Source: Clostridiales bacterium (GTDB lineage: Bacteria; Bacillota; Clostridia; Peptostreptococcales; T1SED10-28). From it: a DNA stretch of 9,804 nucleotides. Positions 1-6,688 of the stretch are shown here, in pieces. Under the pieces are notes generated by a model. The model saw only the letters and a program-made list of their open reading frames with translations, was not told where the DNA came from and made no database searches. The stretch's first letter is position 1. Every line of letters starts with the position of its first letter. The position numbers were made by a program, and so were the translations under genes. The stretch is taken from NCBI GenBank assembly GCA_007134725.1, contig SLKF01000258.1, positions 1 through 9,804 on the forward strand, read 5' to 3'.

Positions 1-1
1 A

Positions 2-1678
2 ATATTTTTTATTGCGGTTTTTGTTTTATTAATGACATTCTTAGGAGTTTTCTACTTTACCCTTTACACTAGTTTTACCGAGTTAACTTTATCGTTTATT
101 GAAATTCAATACGTAGGAGATAGGCAGGGTTTAGATCCAGGGACGAGTGATATTCATGCGAAAAAGTACCGATTATCGAAAGAAGAAAAGACACTTTTAT
201 TGCAAAGTTTAGATTTTAAAACAGATAATAGTGTAAAAAATTATAATTTGGTTTTAATTGATGATGTATATCAAATACAAGAGGAAACCGTAGTCCCTTT
301 TTCTATGCGATTAGTCAATAGATTCAACCAAGAGAAAAGGTACAATGTATATTTGAAAAATAAAAACACGGCATTTATAGAAATTGGAAATTATTTGTAT
401 GAAATAATGGATCATGACTTTTACTATACGCACCAGGGTTTTGACCTGTACTATAAGATAAAGTATTTGCCGACAATAGAATTAGACAAGAATATAGTTT
501 TTGGCATAGGAAATCCTGAGTTTAATTGGCGGATGAAACGCTATGATGGTAACATGATCCAGAATAACAGGGATGAAGTTGAAATAAACTCACCCGGCAA
601 AGAAGAAACCTCTCTACAGCTTGAAAGAGAAGAAGATCAAATCAAAATATTGTTTAATGAGAGGCCTAATGAAATTGCGTATACCATTTTGAACATCGAT
701 ACGAATGAAGAAGTGGAAGTGGGGGTCTTTGATGAAGCCGAGTCTGATTTCTTACCTATTCCGAAATTAAATGGGAATTACCACTATCAACTGGAAGTTT
801 TTTGGAATAAAGAAATCTCTAGAAAAGCAGTGATCTCTTTTCCTATTGAAATATCACTTCCAATCACTTTTTCCGTTGACCATACAACTATATTTCAAGA
901 TGAGATCATAGAAATCACAGCAAACCGAGCAGCTACTATGGAAGATATTATAATTGAAGGAGACATAGCCACGGATATTCAATGGCATAGTGAAAATCAG
1001 CAACTAAGAACTGTGATTGCTACCAATTACCATACAGATCCGGGCTCATACTCTATAGAATTAAAGGATTTGAACCATGGGAAAACCCATTCCTATGATG
1101 TTGAAATTTTGCCTAGAGATTATAAAACCCAATATCTTACAATAGATCCCTCGATAGAAGGGAGAACAAGAAACCAAGAGGCCTATGAGGAAAGAGATCA
1201 ATACTTTGCTCCGGTTCGTAAAACAAGTAGTGAAAATAAATATTATGATAAAGAGTTTCTTTTACCCACAGAGGGAAGACTAACCACGGAATTTGGAGAA
1301 CGCAGATATGTCAATGATGAACTTACATCCTATAGACATAATGGCATTGATATTGCTGCCCCCACCGGTACGGAGGTACTTGCAACAAATCATGGAGAAG
1401 TGGTTTTTGAAAGAGAAATGATCTTAATGGGAAATACAATTGTAATAGATCATGGTCATGGAATTTTCAGCACATATTTGCATCTAGATGAAATTCAAGT
1501 TGATACAGGAGATTGGGTAGAAAAAGCAGACATTATAGGAACTGTTGGAACAACCGGTTTTTCAACGGGGCCGCACTTGCACTTTACTCTGTCATATTAT
1601 GATATGCCCTTAGAACCAGGCTATTTCATTATCGGGAAATCCTATACTAAAGAAGAACATTATCAAATCAGACGGTGA
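2..1678 (+). CDS. Membrane-anchored M23 (LytM-type) metallopeptidase, 5'-partial
   Basis: Predicted zinc endopeptidase acting on peptidoglycan cross-bridges outside the membrane. The reading frame has no stop between the left edge and the ATG at 32. The ten codons before that ATG are hydrophobic and continue into a membrane helix, so the true start probably lies outside the window and this is the end of a longer protein. Counting from the ATG at 32 (548 residues), the helix ends near residue 22. A long polar, probably beta-rich ectodomain of unknown fold follows. The LytM domain spans about residues 415-535. Its zinc and catalytic residues are intact: H436 and D440 in the HxxxD motif (RHNGID), H484 in YLHL, and H515/H517 in GPHLHF. 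It should therefore be an active enzyme rather than an EnvC/NlpD-like activator. A promoter follows it at 1704 with no clear terminator between. The domain call is firm; the exact cell-wall role (growth, division or sporulation) cannot be read. Confidence 0.9.
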   Translation: MFFIAVFVLLMTFLGVFYFTLYTSFTELTLSFIEIQYVGDRQGLDPGTSDIHAKKYRLSKEEKTLLLQSLDFKTDNSVKNYNLVLIDDVYQIQEETVVPFSMRLVNRFNQEKRYNVYLKNKNTAFIEIGNYLYEIMDHDFYYTHQGFDLYYKIKYLPTIELDKNIVFGIGNPEFNWRMKRYDGNMIQNNRDEVEINSPGKEETSLQLEREEDQIKILFNERPNEIAYTILNIDTNEEVEVGVFDEAESDFLPIPKLNGNYHYQLEVFWNKEISRKAVISFPIEISLPITFSVDHTTIFQDEIIEITANRAATMEDIIIEGDIATDIQWHSENQQLRTVIATNYHTDPGSYSIELKDLNHGKTHSYDVEILPRDYKTQYLTIDPSIEGRTRNQEAYEERDQYFAPVRKTSSENKYYDKEFLLPTEGRLTTEFGERRYVNDELTSYRHNGIDIAAPTGTEVLATNHGEVVFEREMILMGNTIVIDHGHGIFSTYLHLDEIQVDTGDWVEKADIIGTVGTTGFSTGPHLHFTLSYYDMPLEPGYFIIGKSYTKEEHYQIRR

Positions 1679-1703
1679 TTGTATTTTCGATCATAGTCAT
1701 AAA

Positions 1704-1732
1704 TTGGCAAGGATAAACTGAAATGTTATAAT
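1704..1732 (+). promoter_or_regulatory. Strong sigma-A promoter
   Basis: The -35 box TTGGCA (1704-1709) and the perfect -10 box TATAAT (1727-1732) are separated by exactly 17 bases. Transcription should begin near 1739, giving a leader of about 310 bases before the start of the 57-residue gene at 2052, unless the short ORF at 1762 is translated. Confidence 0.75.
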
Positions 1733-1761
1733 TAGAAAAGAAGGATAGGGGTATATTATTT

Positions 1762-1944
1762 ATGAAGGAACTTCTGTCGGGAAGTATAGGGAGATTCAGT
1801 TTAAAATGGAGGATCGGAATAATAAATTTGATTCAAGAATCAATGATACAAATACTGATAGCCGATTATGGTGAGATAAAAGATCGGTGCTTTGCAAGCG
1901 AAAAAATTGTATTTATCAGAAGTATATTTCCTCAATACTCATAA
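1762..1944 (+). CDS. Doubtful 60-residue ORF, possibly part of a decayed gene or leader
   Basis: This short open frame begins about 22 bases after the predicted transcription start. Only a weak, distant purine run (AAGGATAGGGG) precedes the ATG. The product is basic, has no signal peptide or known motif, and I do not recognise it. All three frames here look partly protein-like. The frame at 1749-1874 gives a polar, K/R/D/N-rich peptide ending in TGA. The frame at 1880-2050 gives another plausible stretch (for example LYLSEVYFLNTHKEDL) ending in TAG just before the next gene. That patchwork is what a frameshifted gene remnant would leave, so this ORF may not be a real gene. A translated leader peptide is the other option. 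Confidence 0.25.
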   Translation: MKELLSGSIGRFSLKWRIGIINLIQESMIQILIADYGEIKDRCFASEKIVFIRSIFPQYS

Positions 1945-2051
1945 AGAAGATCTGAGAAAAAGAAGGATGCACAGTCATACAATTTTCTTTTGTGAATATC
2001 AGAAAACAAGTGAATTGTTATCTTTATGTTTATTAAAAAGGAGGTTTTAGT

Positions 2052-2225
2052 ATGGAAATGACGTATTATAAATGTCCGGAATGTGGATTCATGCATCAAG
2101 TGCCGGGTTACTGGAGCAGCTTTTCACCGGAAGAGGCATTAGAGATGCAGCATGTAAACTTGGCTACCCAGGAAATCTGCAAAGAAGATAAACTGGAATT
2201 GGTGGAGGATCATGATATTTTATGA
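2052..2225 (+). CDS. Small cysteine-containing protein, possible zinc-binding knuckle (57 residues)
   Basis: The ATG follows an excellent ribosome binding site (AAAAGGAGG, 7 bases upstream). The product has 57 residues and begins with a CPEC knuckle (C8, C11). H15 and H33 follow, with a third cysteine at C43. CxxC with a downstream His/Cys is typical of small zinc-binding or rubredoxin-like knuckles, but the second CxxC of a classical zinc ribbon is absent. The middle is polar and helical and the C-terminus is acidic. I do not recognise the family and give no function. It would be transcribed from the promoter at 1704 unless a weaker one lies closer. It overlaps a 19-codon ORF through an ATGA junction and is followed by the hairpin at 2288. 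It is below the usual length cut-off and easily left unannotated. Confidence 0.75.
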   Translation: MEMTYYKCPECGFMHQVPGYWSSFSPEEALEMQHVNLATQEICKEDKLELVEDHDIL

Positions 2226-2281
2226 TTGAAGAATTTATCAATACGGTTGAAAAAAAATTTAACGTTTTCATAATGGATTAG
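2222..2281 (+). CDS. Possible translationally coupled micro-ORF (19 residues)
   Basis: The ATG overlaps the TGA stop of the 57-residue gene (ATGA). The frame encodes MIEEFINTVEKKFNVFIMD and then stops with TAG, just ahead of the terminator hairpin. The peptide would be a short amphipathic helix. It could be a coupled micro-protein, the remains of a longer C-terminal extension lost by a frameshift, or chance. Only the overlap and the protein-like composition support it. Confidence 0.2.
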   Translation: MIEEFINTVEKKFNVFIMD

Positions 2282-2287
2282 TACGGA

Positions 2288-2336
2288 TAAGTCAGATAAA
2301 ACCCTACAATGATTTTGTAGGGTTTTATCTGACTTA
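2288..2336. terminator. Bidirectional terminator hairpin between convergent genes
   Basis: A perfect inverted repeat with arms 2288-2309 and 2315-2336 (22 bp) encloses a five-base loop. The arms contain an AAAACCCTACAA / TTGTAGGGTTTT core, which places T-rich sequence on the 3' side in both directions. It sits between the 57-residue gene (plus strand) and the FMN-binding gene (minus strand), as expected for a shared terminator. The arms are unusually long and perfect. Confidence 0.8.
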
Positions 2337-2359
2337 AATGGACTAAATGGTTTAATCTT

Positions 2360-2746
2360 TTACTTATCTAATTGATCAAAGGCTTCTTCGAGGGCATCTA
2401 TAATTCCATGATAGGTGGCAGTTGCTCCGGTAATTACATGTATTTCTTCCAGAGGTTTTCCGGACAGGAGGTCTTTTTCGATGCTTTTTAATACATCATT
2501 AAAAACCTGTGATGTATCATGAAACTCGACAGCTTTCAAAGCTTTTAAATCTCCACCTTCCATAACGAGTTGAATGATGATTTTACCCTTATAGCCTTCA
2601 CCGGAGCCAAGAATGATATCTTCAGAGACTTCATCAGCGTTTCCGAATTCCTGGGTAAAGTGATTGGCGCTTAGAATAACAAAAGCTAAAATGGCTAGTA
2701 TTATAAAACCAGTAATGACTTCTTTTCGATGACCTGTTTCACTCAT
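2360..2746 (-). CDS. Membrane-anchored FMN-binding domain protein
   Basis: Small flavoprotein of the FMN_bind family (related to RnfG/NqrC and other extracytoplasmic electron carriers), 128 residues. Residues 1-10 are polar and basic, and 11-28 form a single membrane helix, so the domain should face outside. The FMN_bind core covers about residues 45-126 and ends in VITGATATYHG. T109 of the TGAT motif is the expected site of covalent FMN attachment through phosphodiester-threonyl linkage, which in known systems is made by ApbE. No ApbE, Rnf or Nqr partner lies in the window. The start is supported by a GGGGGG-rich ribosome binding site 6-7 bases upstream and a promoter at 2772-2800. Electron donor and acceptor are unknown. 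Confidence 0.85.
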   Translation of the reverse strand: MSETGHRKEVITGFIILAILAFVILSANHFTQEFGNADEVSEDIILGSGEGYKGKIIIQLVMEGGDLKALKAVEFHDTSQVFNDVLKSIEKDLLSGKPLEEIHVITGATATYHGIIDALEEAFDQLDK

Positions 2747-2771
2747 GAAATCCCCCCTTGTATCCTCTTAT

Positions 2772-2800
2772 ATTGTATGAAAATTGCTAGTAACTTTCAA
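2772..2800 (-). promoter_or_regulatory. Sigma-A promoter for the FMN-binding gene
   Basis: On the minus strand, the -35 box TTGAAA (complement of 2795-2800) and the -10 box TACAAT (complement of 2772-2777) are separated by 17 bases. They lie about 25 bases upstream of the start codon, giving a short leader. The palindrome GTTAATTAAC at 2805-2814 lies just upstream of the -35 box. Confidence 0.6.
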
Positions 2801-2935
2801 TATGTTAATTAACAAACTATCATGAAATAGAAAAAAATTCAAGTTTATACATCAATCACGAAAAAATATCTTATTTGGTTAATATTTGCTAGGAAATTTT
2901 AATACAAACAGAATATGGATGGCTTTTTTAGAATA

Positions 2936-2944
2936 TGCTATACT
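2936..2944 (+). promoter_or_regulatory. Extended -10 promoter for the MFS gene
   Basis: TGCTATACT is an extended -10 element with TATACT at 2939-2944. The corresponding -35 position (2916-2921, TGGATG) is poor, as is common with extended -10 promoters. Transcription would start near 2951, about 20 bases before the start codon. Confidence 0.45.
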
Positions 2945-2971
2945 AACAATAGTAATTGAAAGGAGACTTGT

Positions 2972-4246
2972 ATGAAAATCTCAATGAAGACTGCAACTAC
3001 AAAAAATGAGAATTATGTATGGACACTATTAATTATGTCCACGGCATATATTGCAGTAGGTATAAACGTTCAGGGTTTTATGGCGATGCTTCCCTTAGTT
3101 AGTGCGGACTTTCAAATTAGCGGAACTCAAGCGGGTCTTTATGCGACTGCCTTTTTTTTAAGTGGGACCTTACTTGCCATAAGTAGTGGAAGAGTTGTCG
3201 ATCGAATTGGACCTAAGAAATCATTAGTTGGTGCAACTGTAATTATTGCAAGTCTGATGTTTTTACATACCTTGATGCCTACGTTTACCATGATTCTTTC
3301 ATTAGCCTTTTTAACAGGGATTGGGTTTAGTATTATTACCCCTGCGATTAATAAAGGAGTAATAAATCTTGTGCCTCCGAATAAAAGAGCGGTATCCATT
3401 GGAATAGCTCAAGCGGGAGGAGGGATCGGAGGTATTTTAGGAGCCAGTTTATTACCATTTTTAGGAGATATTTTTGGTTGGAGAAAGGCTTTATTGGTTG
3501 CTGCTGTGGTAGCGTTATTGATGGCTATCGTTTTAGCAAAGTTTTATCGTCCCAAAGAAGACAATGGAAAAAAGGACAAGAAAAATAGCGTGAACGAGAA
3601 CACAAAGGATTTTCCAGGATCATTCAAAGAAGATTTTAAAGAATTGATATCAAATCCAATATTAATCTTTGTATGTTTTATGGGTTTAATTTTTGGATTC
3701 ACAATGGGAAACATGACTATTCATTATACCTTGTTCCTCACAGGAGACATAGGATTAACCCCGGCTTTGGCAGGGTTTTCATTAAGTGCTTTTATGTTTG
3801 GAGGAATCATTGGACAACCGACTATGGGGTATGTGAATGATCGTTTTTTTAACAGCAATCGGCGACTTGGGCTATTTATCCTGGGTATAACTTCATCGAT
3901 GATGTTATTAATTGTAGGGATCGTTGTGTTTTCTGGAAATTTAAGGTTCAGTTCCATTCTAGGAATCTCCTTTGTTTTCGGGATGTTTGTCCTAGCAATT
4001 CCAGGCTTAGTATTTACAACAATCGGTGATATTATCGAAGACAAACTTATTGGAACGGCAACGGGAATTACATTAGTTTTTATTCGTACCGGAGTGGTTA
4101 TCGGTCCACCGATTGTCGGGATCACTGCAGATTTAAGGGGGGATTACCAAACTAGTTGGATTATGCTTGCCCTTGCTATTTTTACAATATCCATTATTTT
4201 CTTAATAGGTACAAGGAAGTACAAAAGTCAATTATTAGGAGGTTAG
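2972..4246 (+). CDS. Major facilitator superfamily transporter
   Basis: Secondary transporter of the MFS_1 family, 424 residues with about 12 predicted membrane helices in two halves. The halves are joined by a charged cytoplasmic loop (about residues 191-228, rich in K, E, D and N). The MFS loop 2-3 signature is at residues 73-83 (GRVVDRIGPKK). A weaker copy in the second half begins GYVNDRF (286-292). Glycine-rich helices such as AQAGGGIGGILG (146-157) are typical of the nitrate/nitrite- and organic-anion-type MFS groups, but the substrate cannot be read from sequence. The start is set by AAAGGAG six to seven bases before the ATG. The stop codon overlaps that of the convergent gene downstream, so there is no room for a separate terminator. 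No regulator or enzyme is adjacent to hint at a substrate. Confidence 0.9.
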   Translation: MKISMKTATTKNENYVWTLLIMSTAYIAVGINVQGFMAMLPLVSADFQISGTQAGLYATAFFLSGTLLAISSGRVVDRIGPKKSLVGATVIIASLMFLHTLMPTFTMILSLAFLTGIGFSIITPAINKGVINLVPPNKRAVSIGIAQAGGGIGGILGASLLPFLGDIFGWRKALLVAAVVALLMAIVLAKFYRPKEDNGKKDKKNSVNENTKDFPGSFKEDFKELISNPILIFVCFMGLIFGFTMGNMTIHYTLFLTGDIGLTPALAGFSLSAFMFGGIIGQPTMGYVNDRFFNSNRRLGLFILGITSSMMLLIVGIVVFSGNLRFSSILGISFVFGMFVLAIPGLVFTTIGDIIEDKLIGTATGITLVFIRTGVVIGPPIVGITADLRGDYQTSWIMLALAIFTISIIFLIGTRKYKSQLLGG

Positions 4247-4734
4247 AAACGAATTTCAATACCCTGTTGCTTGATTTTTCTTCGCTCTTCAAGTTCCTTT
4301 AATGGATAGGATTCACCTTCTTCGTGTTCTATGGTAGGAAGTGAGATATGTTTAGCAACAAGTTTAACTTCTTTACCTTCTTGATGAAAAACTAAAGTTA
4401 GCCTTAAGTGATTGAAAGAAAAGTATTCTCCAAGTATTTTAGTTTCTGTAGTTAACTCTCCTTGGAAAACTGCGGTATAGTCATTTAATGGACGAAAAGC
4501 TTTCTTTATAAAGGAAAAGTTCATTGGGTTAGGGGCGGTTTCAAGATCTCTTTTAAAGATTGCTAAAGCATCGGATTTTGTATAAACGTGCTCATCCCGA
4601 CCGGTTCCATAGGCGAAAAAACTATCAGATAAGAGTTTTTCCAATCGATCGTAGTTTCGCTCTGTAAAGTAGATAAGAAAATACTCGGCAAGTGCTTTTT
4701 GGAATTTAATGGGGATTTCATTTGTTTCGTTCAT
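4243..4734 (-). CDS. NTF2/SnoaL-like domain protein (stand-alone sensor-type domain)
   Basis: A 163-residue soluble protein resembling the NTF2-like (SnoaL/DUF4440-type) cone-barrel domain that Clostridia often place at the N-terminus of GGDEF, HD-GYP or kinase signalling proteins. Helical residues 8-40 are followed by a short-chain beta region (40-135) ending in KHISLP (128-133). A charged tail, YPLKELEERRKI (143-154), looks like the start of the coiled linker that normally leads to PAS or GGDEF domains. Here the protein stops after it. I chose the ATG at 4734. The frame can be extended to a TTG at 4755, but the only good ribosome binding site (AGGAG) lies between the two and fits the ATG. 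The TAA stop interlocks with the TAG of the convergent MFS gene. Ligand and role are unknown. Confidence 0.7.
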   Translation of the reverse strand: MNETNEIPIKFQKALAEYFLIYFTERNYDRLEKLLSDSFFAYGTGRDEHVYTKSDALAIFKRDLETAPNPMNFSFIKKAFRPLNDYTAVFQGELTTETKILGEYFSFNHLRLTLVFHQEGKEVKLVAKHISLPTIEHEEGESYPLKELEERRKIKQQGIEIRF

Positions 4735-4866
4735 TCTATTACTCACTCCTATCAATCATATAAAAACTTGGATGAAATTGAAAAAGACATAAGGTGCTTG
4801 AATAAAGGACTTTGAGTATTATATTATAAATATATCATACTGAGAAATAGGATGCGAGAAATATTC

Positions 4867-4895
4867 TTGAAAATATAGTATTGTTAGATTATTAA
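4867..4895 (+). promoter_or_regulatory. Candidate promoter for the SecB-like gene
   Basis: TTGAAA (4867-4872) and TATTAA (4890-4895) are separated by 17 bases. The -35 box is good and the -10 box matches at four of six positions. It lies about 30 bases before the start codon. Confidence 0.4.
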
Positions 4896-4924
4896 GTAAG
4901 TTACTCATAGAAAGGAGACGAATT

Positions 4925-5356
4925 ATGAATTATGAAATTATTGTAAAAGGTGTATTTTTAGAGGAAGTATCTTTGAAAAAGGATATTTATGCTTTGAAAA
5001 AAACAGAGATTACGGAGGTGGACACGAAAAAGAAATTACAGCAAACTATTCGTATAAGCAGTAATATACTACGAAACAAAAACAAAACATCGGAAATTAA
5101 ATATATAACCCAAATTCATTTCATTGTGCAGGGTCACTTTGAAATTACCGCATTGTTAAATTCTTTTCTTTATTTTAATGGATTGGAAAAACTAGAGATT
5201 TCCGATAGTGAACTAAGAGATCAATTGAATTTTCATATCTGGCCTTATGTCACGGAGCAGATACAGAATTTAACCGGAAGAATGAAAAATTATAAAGGAA
5301 TGATTGTACCCCCTTATGAAATTGTACGGAAACAAATGCAAACTAACAAAGAATGA
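4925..5356 (+). CDS. SecB-like protein-export chaperone homologue
   Basis: A 143-residue cytosolic protein. The C-terminal half has the SecB layout: beta strands (about 60-90, including QIHFIVQGHFEI), then the signature helix with HIWPYVTEQIQNLTGRM (104-120), then IVPPYEI (127-133). This matches the FPYxRExIxxLTxRGxFPxLxLxPxxF region of proteobacterial SecB. SecB holds preproteins unfolded for SecA. Firmicutes generally lack classical SecB, so this belongs to a divergent SecB-like group, some of whose members are antitoxin chaperones or of unknown role. No toxin gene is adjacent. AAAGGAG precedes the ATG, and transcription probably ends at the hairpin at 5441. Family assignment rests on the C-terminal motif, so function is tentative. 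Confidence 0.65.
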   Translation: MNYEIIVKGVFLEEVSLKKDIYALKKTEITEVDTKKKLQQTIRISSNILRNKNKTSEIKYITQIHFIVQGHFEITALLNSFLYFNGLEKLEISDSELRDQLNFHIWPYVTEQIQNLTGRMKNYKGMIVPPYEIVRKQMQTNKE

Positions 5357-5440
5357 TGAAGGAGCTGCTAATACTTACAATCATAAAAAAGAGTCCAAAG
5401 AGTAGTTTGGAATTCAGATAAGAGTTATCGTTCTATAGAT

Positions 5441-5480
5441 GAAACCCTGAATTCTATATAAATATAGAGTTCAGGGTTTC
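5441..5480. terminator. Long hairpin between the convergent SecB-like and pirin genes
   Basis: Arms 5441-5458 and 5463-5480 pair over 18 positions (17 Watson-Crick and one G-T) around a TAAA loop. The hairpin lies between two convergent genes, five bases beyond the pirin stop. On either strand the 3' arm ends in GGGTTTC rather than a long T run, so termination efficiency is uncertain, but the position argues for a shared terminator. Confidence 0.65.
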
Positions 5481-5485
5481 AAAAC

Positions 5486-6514
5486 CTAAAAGAATTTTTC
5501 CGGAGGACGATCGTCTTTTTCCCCATGTTTTGCAAATCTCCCAACATCAATAGGTGTCACATGGTAATTGACCTTCCAAGGCCAGCCTCCGAACTGGGTT
5601 TCTTGATAATCACGATAAGCCTGCTGTATTTCTTCAAAAGTATTCATTACGAAGGGTCCATAGTTTACTACTGGCTCATTAATCGGTTCCCCTTCCAACA
5701 CTAATAAATTACTTTCTTTATTTCCGTTAGTGATGGTAATAAATTCGTTACCATTCAGCTTTATGCTGCTTTTATTAGTCACTTCTTGATCGTCGATCCG
5801 AATACTTTCCCCTCGATAGAAATACAAATTCCGATTCAAGGTAGAAGATACCTTTGGTAGAGTAAAACTTGAACTGGGTTCCATTGTTACAGTATAAATA
5901 CCCACATGATTTTCTTCTTTGTTCGCCCAGGAATCGGGATTTGGTTTTAAACTTTTTGTACCGTTAATACATCCTGCAATGACATTGATGGTTGCTTTGC
6001 ATTTTAGTTCATTTTCAACAATCGCTTTAGGAATCTCCTCATTCCATAACATTTTATAGCTCGGTTCTACAAACTTATCTTTTGCTGGAAGATTTAGCCA
6101 TACTTGAAATAATTCTAATGTGTTGTTTTGATCTTGGTGAACGAGAGGGAACATTTCCGAGTGTTGCATTCCTTTTCCCGCAGTCATCCACTGAACGTCG
6201 CCGGCTCCATATTTCCCTGATTGTCCTGCGGAGTCTGCATGATCAACAAACCCCTGTAGTACAATAGTTACGGTCTCGAATCCGCGATGGGGATGAGCAG
6301 GAAAACCCGGAATATCTTTTCCGTAATACATTTTCCAAGCATTGTTGAAATCAAAATCCTCTCCTAGGGACCGATCTTTGAGAAGTTCTTTCGGGACGCC
6401 CATATTCTCATTTCCCCGGGGATATAAGTCTAGATGGTGCATCCTGGCTAAATAAGGATCATCAGGATTTTCACGAAAATTAAATTTTGAGACATTAATA
6501 ATGTTACTGGACAT
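5486..6514 (-). CDS. Pirin family protein
   Basis: A bicupin of the pirin family, 342 residues from the chosen start, somewhat longer than typical bacterial pirins of about 230-300. The N-terminal cupin carries the four iron ligands of pirins: H74 and H76 in PAHPHRGFET, and H118 and E120 in GMQHSEMF. The metal site therefore looks complete. A second cupin (about residues 180-270) has no such set. The C-terminal tail, with TQFGGWPW near residue 310, is a conserved pirin-tail feature. Some bacterial pirins have quercetin dioxygenase activity, others bind regulators or pyruvate dehydrogenase, so the substrate is open. The frame extends three codons to a GTG at 6523, but AAAGGGG is spaced correctly for the ATG at 6514. 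It is a single-gene unit. Confidence 0.9.
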   Translation of the reverse strand: MSSNIINVSKFNFRENPDDPYLARMHHLDLYPRGNENMGVPKELLKDRSLGEDFDFNNAWKMYYGKDIPGFPAHPHRGFETVTIVLQGFVDHADSAGQSGKYGAGDVQWMTAGKGMQHSEMFPLVHQDQNNTLELFQVWLNLPAKDKFVEPSYKMLWNEEIPKAIVENELKCKATINVIAGCINGTKSLKPNPDSWANKEENHVGIYTVTMEPSSSFTLPKVSSTLNRNLYFYRGESIRIDDQEVTNKSSIKLNGNEFITITNGNKESNLLVLEGEPINEPVVNYGPFVMNTFEEIQQAYRDYQETQFGGWPWKVNYHVTPIDVGRFAKHGEKDDRPPEKFF

Positions 6515-6616
6515 ATCCAACACCCCTTTAACATATTCTCATGAATAATGGTTCATTCTTTTTATTTATACCTAGTCTTAAAGTTTCTAAACCCCTTAAT
6601 AACAACTCTCGGTTGT

Positions 6617-6644
6617 TTGGATTTATATTATTTGGATATATAAT
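6617..6644 (+). promoter_or_regulatory. Promoter for the selenoprotein gene
   Basis: TTGGAT (6617-6622) and the perfect -10 box TATAAT (6639-6644) are separated by 16 bases, 45 bases before the start codon. A 6-bp inverted repeat AACAAC/GTTGTT (6601-6617, loop TCTCG) abuts the -35 box and could be an operator, though it is short. Confidence 0.55.
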
Positions 6645-6688
6645 AATAAGAGCAAATTATATAATGAAAAATCATAGGAGGTTCTTAA

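Noticed and set aside
1749..1958. A second selenocysteine reading at the TGA at 1872-1874
   Set aside because: Reading through gives no CxxU or other redox motif, no clear start codon and no family match. A normal stop or decayed frame is simpler.
3139..3399. Minus-strand open frame inside the MFS gene
   Set aside because: Antisense shadow of the transporter, with no ribosome binding site or family resemblance.
3724..4125. 133-residue minus-strand open frame inside the MFS gene
   Set aside because: Antisense shadow. Its Pro/Ile/Asn-rich composition is what the reverse complement of a hydrophobic gene gives.
4735..4755. TTG-initiated extension of the NTF2-like protein
   Set aside because: The Shine-Dalgarno AGGAG lies inside this extension and is positioned for the ATG at 4734.
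5393..5410. Short inverted repeat TCCAAA/TTTGGA after the SecB-like gene
   Set aside because: Only 6 bp with no T run. The much stronger hairpin at 5441 explains the junction.
6082..6267. Plus-strand open frame inside the pirin gene
   Set aside because: Antisense to a well-supported pirin, with no independent signals.
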